Positions 23,090-31,771 of a DNA stretch of 64,000 nucleotides are shown here, piece by piece (within the stretch, counting starts at the first letter, position 1; each line of letters opens with the position of its first letter). Origin of the DNA: Chimonanthus salicifolius. Lineage: Eukaryota > Streptophyta > Magnoliopsida > Laurales > Calycanthaceae. The translations under genes and the position numbers were made by a program. Below the pieces are notes generated by a model, which saw only the letters and a program-made list of their open reading frames with translations, was not told the origin of the DNA and made no database searches. The DNA lies in contig CM023540.1 in the NCBI GenBank assembly GCA_013350335.1, positions 744,001 through 808,000 of the forward strand, in the 5' to 3' direction.

Positions 23090-23336
23090 TTGAGTGGCTC
23101 GTTAAAAGCAGAAAAAGTTCTGTCAACGATTTACAGCGCTTAATGCCTGATCACGGCCAGAAGTGGGACTTACAACGCGACCACACTTTTTGAAAAATAA
23201 ACGAGGCACAAAAGTGGAGAATAAGAAGGAAAATAAAAGCTCTAAAGAGAATTGGATAAATCAACTAGGTTAAAAAAATTCAGATCCTAGAAAACAGATT
23301 TAATTCATCTTGCTATTAAAAGGTCTTGGCAAAGAA
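23090..23336 (-). other. Copy 4: non-coding spacer between ORF2 and ORF3
   Basis: About 247 bases with no ORF. It contains the conserved GC-richer stretch GTGGTCGCGTTGTAAGTCCCA, present in every copy that has this region. Possibly translational or transcriptional control; not shown. Confidence 0.5.
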
Positions 23337-23573
23337 TTAAACCCGAGATAATAATTCTAATTCTTCATTCAAAAGGTTACAATATTCACTTACACGATTA
23401 CACAAGGATACTAGTGTAGATCTCCTAATAGTATGTATGCGGATAACAAGATATCTTCCTGCAGCTATATTTTCGTCTATTTGTCGGATAGCATTTTCTA
23501 ATCTTCTAAGCTGATTTTCACGACGTCTGAGATCACGCAATAGTTCTTCTCTCCTAACAGAACGAGGAGGCAT
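23337..23573 (-). CDS. Copy 4: ORF2, 78 aa, intact
   Basis: An uninterrupted small basic protein starting MPPRSVRREELL. The leucine/arginine-rich segment RRRENQLRRLENAIRQIDENI has coiled-coil character, and RIHTIRRSTLVSLCNRV follows. In position and size it resembles ORF2-class virion-associated, nucleic-acid-binding proteins of tungro- and badnaviruses; that is inference. It starts one base after the ORF1 stop, a typical relay arrangement of these viruses. Confidence 0.6.
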   Translation of the reverse strand: MPPRSVRREELLRDLRRRENQLRRLENAIRQIDENIAAGRYLVIRIHTIRRSTLVSLCNRVSEYCNLLNEELELLSRV

Positions 23574-23574
23574 C

Positions 23575-23797
23575 TCAGAAAGGCATTGCTTGTAATTTTG
23601 ATTCTGTCCTGAATACTTCTAATTGGAACACAACATAAGCTTGGATTAAAATTATTCTTCGTCTTTCATATCGTTGATGTCGTGGGTTATTTCTATGAGT
23701 TCAGGTGTTGTCGTATGTGTTCAAGAAGAATTTCTATTTTTCTCAATGTTAGAACATCATCATAATACTTCTTAAGCAAAGTAAGACGATTAGACAT
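23575..23797 (-). pseudogene. Copy 4: ORF1, broken by a 10-bp deletion
   Basis: ATG at 23797 just after the leader intron. Reads MSNRLTLLKKYYDDV...RKIEILLEHIRQHL, then a 10-base deletion relative to 37105 brings a TAG at codon 35. Small basic helical protein of unknown function; homologous to intact ORF1 at 37005. Confidence 0.7.
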
Positions 23798-23800
23798 ATT

Positions 23801-23874
23801 CTATAAAAGAAAGGCAACATGATTAGATAATAAAAAACTTATAATATCAAACTTAGAAGAGTTTTATTACTTAC
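23801..23874 (-). other. Copy 4: predicted leader intron (74 nt)
   Basis: Donor GTAAGTAATAAAAC, branch-like TCTAATCATG, pyrimidine tract and acceptor TTTTATAG three bases before the ORF1 ATG. The AATAAA poly(A) signal lies just inside the donor. Present in all six leader copies. Confidence 0.6.
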
Positions 23875-24375
23875 AGACTGAGTAAAGGACTCCAAGCTTT
23901 AGCACACTTCAGACTTACAGGCTCACACTTACAGCTTCTATATTTTGATTTCAAATGTCAATGATCTAAAATGAAAACACAGAGCTCCTTATAAAGATGG
24001 AGCAAGGGCACAATGGATAAACTCTCTTCCGACCAAGAGAGGACAACACACAAAGTAAAAGGACTTTTTGCAGACACAACCTTCCAAACCAACTTTACAA
24101 AAAGAGATTCCCCATTTGGGGACACAATAAAAAGATACAATAAGTGAAGCATCTTTTGACCAAATGGGATGTACACTAAAAACAACTTTATCTTCCTTTG
24201 ATAATTCTGAAACATTTGGCAGCATTCCCCCACCAAAAAAGCAACACCATCTTTTTTGGCTTGATAATAGAGGCGTCTTTTGACTGGATGGGACACCAAA
24301 GACAAAACAACTTTAGCAACTTTTCATTCTAATGACATCTGGCAATATACCCCCACCAAAAGAGATAAGTCCAAT
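23875..24375 (-). promoter_or_regulatory. Copy 4: pregenomic promoter region
   Basis: TATA-like TTTATAAGG at 23987-23995 in the conserved context CTCCATC-TATA-GAGCTCTGTG, ~115 nt before the splice donor. Upstream are two diverged copies of a ~125-bp unit starting GGTGGGGGTAT. No ORF. Confidence 0.6.
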
Positions 24376-24388
24376 GGCTTTGATACCA
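24376..24388 (-). promoter_or_regulatory. Copy 4: tRNA-Met primer binding site
   Basis: Reads TGGTATCAAAGCC, one mismatch from TGGTATCAGAGCC, the complement of the initiator tRNA-Met 3' end. The conserved GAGATCCTGTTGATTGT precedes it. About 25 bases further out, the sequence turns into plus-strand protease DNA at a ~7-bp microhomology (TGTCATT). Confidence 0.8.
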
Positions 24389-24412
24389 ACAATCAACAGG
24401 ATCTCACTTTGT

Positions 24413-24600
24413 CATTAGATTGGGAATCATCCCTATTGAATTTACAAGTGAGGCAAAACAATTTGTATCTACTGCCAATGGAACAAGTATTTCCATAGAA
24501 AGAAAAATTCCAAATGTTCATGTTTGCTTCCAAGGAGTCTGTGTTACTTCACCCTAAATTATTTCAGAAGATATTGTTAACGATGTTCTCCTTTGATCCC
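24413..24600 (+). pseudogene. Copy 5: protease, C-terminal part only
   Basis: Begins inside the protease at VIRLGIIPIEF, just after the active-site DTG, which is absent. A TAA near 24555 replaces the phenylalanine of TSPFII. The left end is the inverted joint to the copy 4 primer site. Confidence 0.8.
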
Positions 24601-26234
24601 CGTTTATTCTTTTAATCCAACCTTTTTCCGTAAATACAAAGGGAATCTCTACAAATATCAAAGGCATAGATGTAAATCTTGATTTCATAGATGATCCCTG
24701 TGAAACAAAAATCCAAAAGATAAACCAAATCATAGCCACCAAAGAGAATTATGTAAGTGGACTAAAAAGTGAAATAAAAATTGCCCAAATTACAAAAATT
24801 TTGGAGAAAGAAGAGTTTAAAGAAAAAAATAAAAATCTCACAGAGCAATTTGAAAATGAATGCTTCTCTGAATTGCCCTCTGCATTCTGGAATAGAAAGA
24901 GGCATATTGTAAGTCTACCATACATTAAAGGGTTTGATGAAAAGGATATTCTTACAAAAGCCCGTCCATCCCAAATGGATGCAAAACATTTAAAACTTTG
25001 TCAAAAAGAAATAAGTGATTTATTAAAAAAGGGATTGATCAAAAAAAGTAAATCCCCTTGGAGCTGTACGACATTCTATATCGAAAAAGCTGCTGAAATA
25101 GAAAGAGGAGTTCCAAGATTGGTTATCAATTATAAGCCTTTAAACAAAGTATTGCAATCTATTAGGTATCCCCTGCCTAATACGCAAGACTTGCTTAGTA
25201 GGCTAAACAATGCCAAAATATTTTCAAAATTCAACTTAAAATTAGGATTTTGGCATATTCAAATAAAAGGAGATAGATATAAAACTGCATTTGCAGTCCC
25301 CATGGGACATTATGAATGAAATGTTATGCCCTTTGGATTAAAAAATGCCCCATCTAAATTTCAAAATATCATGAATAATATCTTTTTATCCTAAAACTCA
25401 ATTTACCATTGTTTATATTGATGATATTCTTATCTTCTCTGAATCAGTAGATCAACATTGGAAACATTTGAATATATTCAAAAGGATTATAAAAGAAAAT
25501 GGCTTAGTCTTATCCAAAAGAAAGATGAATTTATTCCAGCAAAAAATTAGATTCCTTGGTTTTGAAATACAAGACAGGAGGATAACTCCAACCAGTATAG
25601 TTATTGAATTTGCTAATAAATTCCCATATGAAGTAAAGGATAAAAATATGTCACAAAGATTTCTTGGATGTCTAAATTATGTTGGCTTTTTCTATCAAAA
25701 CTTGGCAAAAGATAGAAAACTTCTCCAAGATAGGTTGAAGAAAAACCCTAAAGAATGGACTTCTAGCTATACCAATGCCGTAAAAAAGATTAAAGAAAGA
25801 GTTAAAATTCTTCCTTGCAGATGTTTATCTGATCTAGAAGCTTTCAAAATAGTCCAAACTGATGCTTCTGACATCGGCTATGGTGGAATCCTTTTACAAC
25901 AAAAGGATTCAAAGGAAGAATTAATAAATTCAATTCTGGTCTTTGGAATGAAGCTCAAAAGAAATATTCTACTATCAAAAAGGAACTTCTTACCATTGTC
26001 CTTTGAGTAACAAAATTTCAGTATGATCTATTAAACAAAGAATTCCTGATCAGAGTTGATGCCAAAGTAGCAAAAGAAATTTTAGAAAAAGATGTTAAAA
26101 ATCTTGTCTCTAAGCAAATATTTGCTAGATGGCAAGCCATTTTATCCGTCTTTGAATTTAAAATTGAATTTATTAATGGAAATTCTAACTCTCTCCCTGA
26201 CTTTCTTACTAGAGAATTTCTTCAGGGAAGACTA
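24601..26234 (+). pseudogene. Copy 5: RT-RNase H region
   Basis: Contains RKRHIVSLPYIKGF, RT fingers and palm with YIDDILIFSES (YIDD at 25414-25425), and RNase H with QTDASDIGYGG. Lesions: TGA at 25317-25319 for the tryptophan of HYEWNV (the same lesion is at 62060 in copy 10), a one-codon loss in IKEED, a frame break near 25390, another near 25930, and TGA near 26007. RNase H ends at the overlap with ORF4. Confidence 0.9.
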
Positions 26235-26235
26235 A

Positions 26236-27560
26236 ATGGCGAGTAGTTCTTCTCCATTCAATCAGAAGAAAGGAAAAGAGAAATTGACAGAACAAGAAGA
26301 AAGCCAAAAAGGTTTTACTCCAACAAAAGACCCAAGTCAATCAGAATTATATATGTACACTGGTAACATAATTCTTGTTACTTCAGATTGTCTTATGGAA
26401 GAAAGATCTGTTGAAGTTAATGTATATTTTCTCTTTGGAAAGGGACTTCATTATTATTCCCCGGACAAAAGGAAAACCCGTGATTGGTATCTCAATATTC
26501 TACATCAGACGAAAACCGTCCTCATCTTCCACAACCAAAATGCAAATGGAATTATCACCTATTCAAAGTTCACTATTCTCAAAATCCTCACTGAAGAAGA
26601 TTCGGATGGTCCTCTTGACATGACAAGACCAGTCCAACTCTATAATTCGACTGAGTTATTCAATTATTGGGATTATATTGATGCCTGGAAATTTTCATTA
26701 ATGTGGCAAAATCGTCAATATAGTCATTCATGGCAAGTTCAAAGAAGAAAGTCCTGATGTCACTCCTATTCACCGCAATTTCCCATCTTGGTTTCTTTTC
26801 ACTTGGTGGTCTCATTTTGATGCTTCCTGGAAAATCCTTTCTAATAATTTTCATTATCTATTTATTAAATTTGGCCAAGTTGAAGAAAAGGTCTCTTGCG
26901 ATACCATTAATGTTCTTCGTTTCTTTGCGAAGTTCCATATTCCATACATTCTCCAATGGAAATTTGAGGTGGAAAAAGATTTATATGGTCACAGTACCAA
27001 AAATGGTGGCCTAAAATTGAAAATGACAAGTATGAAATAATTCTGAATCAAATCTCTCCCCCTGAAAAATTAAATGATTCTCTTCCAGAAGAAAAACCTC
27101 ATGAGAATGGAATATCATGGCTGATCTATTAGCCAAAAAGATTACTAAAGATATTGCTCGTGAAAAATGTCCCAAGCCAATGGGCGTCTGTGTTGAATCT
27201 GTTAATTTTGAAGAAAAAATCAAGCAAATCCTAAAAGAATATCATCCAAAGAAGAAAGACACTCTTCATGATTGGGATTCTAATCATGATCCAGATGAAA
27301 ATCTTAATGATGAAGTTGTGCCCCTGGAGAATCTCCATCCTCGATGGGACCCTGATTCCCATATTAATCCCGACGGATCAGTTTCTGAATATTTTCGTGG
27401 TGGAAAGTACTGGTATCCCTCTGCAAAGGAAAAGGACAAGGAAAAAGAAAAAGAGGCTTGGTTGGCTGAATTATTTCGTGTGAACTCCACTAAAGCTAAA
27501 GAGTTGATACAAAAAGAAGATTTGATACGATCCTCATCTAGTTGGTATCAGAGCCATTTG
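26236..27560 (+). pseudogene. Copy 5: ORF4
   Basis: ATG at 26236. Open for 173 codons (MASSSSPFNQKKGKEKL... to YSHSW); a small deletion near 26735 then shifts the frame, a second loss near 26995 removes HTCLFQTMYQ, and the C-terminal part is open from 27117 (MADLLAKKI...RGGKYWY). The frame runs through the primer site, whereas the copy 9 frame stops before it. A likely 3' splice site (TTTCTTCAG/GG) lies ten bases before the ATG. Function unknown. Confidence 0.8.
27543..27555 (+). promoter_or_regulatory. Copy 5: tRNA-Met primer binding site
   Basis: Perfect TGGTATCAGAGCC. It overlaps the extended ORF4 frame and lies ~400 bp upstream of the TATA-like box, with the order ORF4, primer site, promoter. 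Confidence 0.85.
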
Positions 27561-28082
27561 AAGCATCTCTTTTTTTTTTTTGTGGGAAGGGGGGGGGGGT
27601 GTATATTGCCAGATGTCATATTAGAATGAAAAGTTGCTAAAGTTGTTTTGTCTTTGGTGTCCCATCCAGTCAAAAGACACCTCTATTATCAAGCCAAAAA
27701 AAATGGTGTTGCTTTTTTGGTGGGGGTTTACTGCCAGATGTCTTAGAATTATCAAAGGAAGATAAACTTGTTTTTAGTGTGCATCCCATTTGGTCAACAG
27801 ATGTTTCACTTATTGTACCCTTTTACTGTGTCCCCAAGTGGGGAATCTCTTTTCGTAAAGTTGGTTTGGAAGGTTGTGTCTATAAAAAGTCCTTTTACTT
27901 TGTGTGTTGTCCTCTCTTGGTCGGAAGAGAGTTTATCCATTGTGCCCTTGCTCCATCTTTATAAGGAGCTCTGTGTTTTCATTTTAGATCATCGACATTT
28001 GAAATCAAAATATAGAACCTGTAACTGTGAGCTTGTAAGTCTGAAGTGTGCAAGAGCTTGGAGTCTTGTACTCAGTTTGTTT
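27556..28082 (+). promoter_or_regulatory. Copy 5: pregenomic promoter region
   Basis: Starts with an unusual T-run and G-run (about 27570-27598) where sister copies read CTCTTTTGGTGGGGG. Two diverged ~125-bp units follow, then TTTATAAGG at 27958-27966. A second TATAAAAAG near 27882 is private to this copy. The leader between TATA box and donor is ~115 nt. Confidence 0.6.
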
Positions 28083-28153
28083 GTAAGTAATAAAACTTTT
28101 ATAAGTTTGATATACTTAAGTTTGTTTCCTAATCATGTTGTTTCTTTTTATAG
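28083..28153 (+). other. Copy 5: predicted leader intron (71 nt)
   Basis: GTAAGTAATAAAAC donor with overlapping AATAAA (28089-28094), CCTAATCATG branch-like site, and TTTCTTTTTATAG acceptor four bases upstream of the ORF1 ATG. Confidence 0.6.
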
Positions 28154-28156
28154 AAC

Positions 28157-28386
28157 ATGTATATTCATCTTGCTTTGCTTAAGCAGTATTATGATGATGT
28201 TTGAACATTAAGAAAAATAGAAATTCTTCTTGAACACATACGACAACACTGGTAATATGCACTTATAGAAATAACCCACGACATCAACGATATGAAAGAC
28301 GAAGAATAATTTTAATCCAAGCTTATGCTGTGTTCCAATTAGAAGTATTCAGGACAGAATCAAAATTACAAGCAATGGCTTTCTAA
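28157..28386 (+). pseudogene. Copy 5: ORF1, stop at codon 16
   Basis: Homologous to intact ORF1 at 37005. CGA at codon 16 is TGA here, a C-to-T change at a CpG. A later length change lies near 28250. The remaining sequence still reads toward the TAA one base before ORF2. Confidence 0.75.
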
Positions 28387-28387
28387 G

Positions 28388-28624
28388 ATGCCTCCTTGTT
28401 CTGTTAGGATAGAAGAATTATTGCGTGATCTCAAACCTCGTCAAAATCAGCTTAGAAGACTAGAAAATGCTATCCGACAAATAGACGAAAATATAGATGT
28501 AGGAAAATATCTTGTTATCCTCATACATACTATTAGGAGATCTACATTAGTATCCTTGTGTAATCGTGTAAGTGAATATTGTAACCTTTTGAATGAAGAA
28601 TTAGAATTATTATCTCGGGTTTAA
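28388..28624 (+). CDS. Copy 5: ORF2, 78 aa, intact
   Basis: Same small basic coiled-coil-like protein as at 23337, with substitutions (MPPCSVRIEELLRDLKPRQ). Ends LELLSRV followed by TAA. Starts one base after the ORF1 stop. No disruption. Confidence 0.6.
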   Translation: MPPCSVRIEELLRDLKPRQNQLRRLENAIRQIDENIDVGKYLVILIHTIRRSTLVSLCNRVSEYCNLLNEELELLSRV

Positions 28625-28870
28625 ATCTTTGCCAAGACCTTTAATAGCAAGATGAATTAAATCTATTATCTAGGATCTAAAGTTTTTTAACCTAGTTGAT
28701 TTATCCAATTCTCTTTAGAGCTTTTATTTTCCTTTTTATTCTCCACTTTTGTGCCTTGTTTATTTTTCAAAAAGTGTGGTCGCGTTGTAAGTCCCACTTC
28801 TTGCCGTGATCAGGCATTAAGGGCTGTAAATCGCTGACAGAACTTTTTCTGCTTTTAATGAGACACTCAA
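28625..28870 (+). other. Copy 5: spacer between ORF2 and ORF3
   Basis: Non-coding, 246 bases, with the conserved GTGGTCGCGTTGTAAGTCCCA. A pyrimidine-rich run ending in AG before the ORF3 ATG could be a weak 3' splice site. Confidence 0.5.
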
Positions 28871-29795
28871 ATGGAAAATTCTAAGGGAAAAACAAAACTT
28901 TTTCAGAATTGGTTTAAGTCATTTCAGCATCATTCTAATAGGTCTACTTCATCTTCCTCATCTTACCAATCTGCTTTGTCCAGCTTTCCTCATCCCAGTA
29001 TAGCTAAAGAAAATCTAGAAAAAAAAAATTCTGAAGAAAAGGTTTATGAAAACTTTGACCAAGCCATATCGAATTGGAAAATGCCAACATTACCTGTAAC
29101 AGAAATATATAGTAATGGCACATTTGAAGAGCAAAATGATTACCACATCAAAACTGCTGAAAAAACTGTCTCCCTCTCTAGAGGAAAGCTGACAATTAGA
29201 ATTCTTGAAAGAATATGATTGAATAAATCAAAACCAAATACAACTATCTACACATAGGATTAATTCAGGTAGGAATCAAACCTTTGTTCCGATGAGGATT
29301 AAATGTTTCTGTATGTGCTTATGTGTGAGATTAGAGACATGATGAGTTTGATGATTCTCTGTATGCCATGATTGAATCAAGTCTCTGCCACGGACCTGTT
29401 TATTTGAACTGTTTCCTAAATATCACAGTCGATGCTCATGATGACAATGTTCTTGACTGTGCAACTATTGGATTCCAAAGTAAAGGTTTAAAGATGAGTC
29501 CAAGAAGTAAACCTTTTGCTATAGTTTAACGTGTGTTTTACAAATCCATGATCTCTATCTTTCCCATGATAGCCTATAGAGACAAGGTTGATAAAGAAAA
29601 AACCACGGTCCTCATGGAAACAAACTTTAATAACAATGTGTTTATCCCAAAAGTTATCAGCTGGGAAGAAGTTGTTCTCCCTGGAAATTGGCAAATAAAA
29701 GACGTCACCCCAAGATTAAATGAAATAACAGATGATTTGCAAAGCATAGTTAAATTACCTAATGGAAATGTTGAAGTTAACTTCAGAAGAAAAAT
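28871..29795 (+). pseudogene. Copy 5: movement protein (start of ORF3)
   Basis: ATG at 28871. A 115-codon open N-terminal part (Ser-rich, then NWKMPTLPVTEIYSNGTF) ends at a TGA in the RRII block. Later pieces show VLDCATIGFQSKG and YKSMISIFPMIAYRDKV. Several stops (for example near 29235 and 29527) break the frame. Confidence 0.8.
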
Positions 29796-31771
29796 GGATA
29801 AACCTCGAAGAAGCTTTGCCAGTTACACAGAAGAAAGAAAAAGTTTTAGATTAGAATAAATAGATGATGACCAAAAAAGTAGTGAAAAGGAAGAAATGGA
29901 TCAAAAGGTTTTCAAAAATAAAGAAAGTGGAATTGAACACCCTGTGTACAAAAGAACCTCGTCAGAAAGAACCTACAACCCTAGTGAGAATGATTTCCTC
30001 CATGGAGTCATAAGAATGGTGAGTATCCAAAAGCTTGAGAAAGAACCTGTCAAAAAAATTGAAATAGATAAGCGATATCTAAGAGAAAATCTGAAAAGTC
30101 ACCCTTTGAAAGAATGGTTCTTCAAGAAATTTAACCTAGAAGAAAAAGAAAAAATGAGAGAATTATGGTATTACCAAATGGAAGAAGAAGAAAGAAATAA
30201 CCTTTCTTTGATTGGTTTATGGAACATTTTAAGAAAGGGAAAGATAATAAAGAAGAAACCCAAAGCCCAAAACAAATAAGAGTTATAGAAAAAACGTCTA
30301 GGACATGGAAAGACGTTGACGGAAAAGAGATTCAAAGATCTCACCCACCATGGAAGAAACTTGATATTTCTGCCTCAAAAGAAACCAAGAATTTTACTAT
30401 GCCTATCAAAAATGGATCCATATTTGAATCAAAAACCGAGATAAATGCTATTGATATAGCAAGGAGCCTTGGAGATATAATTGAACAAAATAATTATGCC
30501 AATCTATCTTTATTAACCATTGGAGAACAAACAGAAAGGATAGAAAGAACAATTAGAACAAAACCAGAATTAAATAAAGGGAAAGAAGAAAGTTCAGAAG
30601 AAATCCATGCAAATGCGATATATGTTCCTAGAAAATTGCCATCAGGAATTATTTTGCAAGAAGGACTGTTTAAAATGACAGATGAAATGCAAAAAGAATT
30701 AACTACTAGAATGGAAAGTCTCAATGTTGGGGGAAAAAGGATTTAGCATCCTCAAAGTCTCTGCGTTAGAAAACTTGCTAATAAACCGCTTAAAGAAATG
30801 GAATCCCCAAGCAGAACTGCCTACAACAAAGAATTACTATTCTAGACCAACTCCTGTAGATCTGCAATTGAAGAAGCCCCATATACGTATACTCAGGACC
30901 TATCATATTCGGGAAATTCCTTATTTGAATGGAATTTAGATGGATTAACCGAATCTCAAATAATCCAAATGGTCCATAGTATGCTGATATATTCTAATGC
31001 TTGTGAAGTTAAGGGAAACACTCCAAGAAACATCTTTCTCATGATAACCACGTCTTTCAATAGGATATTAAGAGGATGGTGGAATTATGGATTATCTGGA
31101 GCCCAAAGACTTGAAATTGAAATTGCTGTCAAATTAGATGAATATGGAAAAATGATATACAGAGATAAAATCACAGGAAATTTAGTAGATCCCAATATCA
31201 AACTTGAAGCAAACACTACTCAAATCCTTGAAAATTATGAAACACAATCTGATTGTGTGAGTGCCCTACTTTTATGCATCCTCAATGAATTCACTGGAGG
31301 AATTGCTCTAATTAAGGAGAAAAATCGGCAGCAATTACATTGACTAAAATGTAGAACCTTAGGAGAATTTCGTTGGTATAAAGACGTATTTTTATCAAAA
31401 GTATACCAACTAAATGATTGTAATTCTGATATTTGGAAAGAAAGGTTCATTTCAGGATTACTAGCCTTATTTGCTGAAAAGGTACGTAACTCCTTGAGAG
31501 AAGAAATGCATGGTACTATTAATTACAGCATGCTGACATTCGGAGGAATTATATAAAGGATTAATAAGGTCAGCATTGCGCTCTGCACTGACTTAAAGAT
31601 CAGTAAACAACTGAAAAAATGAGAAAATACGCTGGAGACAGAGAATTATGAGATTTCTACTTCCAATTTGGTTTGGACCAAACACCAGAATAAAAAAGAA
31701 AACCTTCACGTTCTAGATTTATCCCCGAAAGAAGAAATAAAATGATAATGAAATATAAATCTAGCCGATTC
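29796..31771 (+). pseudogene. Copy 5: capsid protein, part before the LTR
   Basis: The charged linker (MDQKVFKNKESGIEHPVYKRTS) and core (WNPQAELPTTKNYYSRPTP, WWNYGLSGAQ) are visible. Lesions: TAA near 29858, a frame break near 30200, an extra base near 30735, TGA near 31341, and the shared TAA at 31553-31555. Interrupted at 31772 in the basic domain by a solo LTR; GATTC at 31767-31771 is the left target duplication. Confidence 0.85.

Noticed and set aside
23958..24305. ORFs of 70-115 codons across the promoter regions (also 27768-28211, 36577-37059, 43625-43976, 51849-52200, 59463-59887)
   Set aside because: They cross the TATA box and intron, start at varying points and change frame between copies; regulatory DNA explains the conservation.
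27543..27555. tRNA gene remnant
   Set aside because: Only the complement of the tRNA-Met 3' end is present, without cloverleaf sequence; it is a primer binding site repeated in each unit.
27881..27889. TATAAAAAG as the pregenomic TATA box
   Set aside because: Only copy 5 has it; other copies read TGTAAAAAG or TGCAAAAAG. TTTATAAGG downstream is conserved in all.
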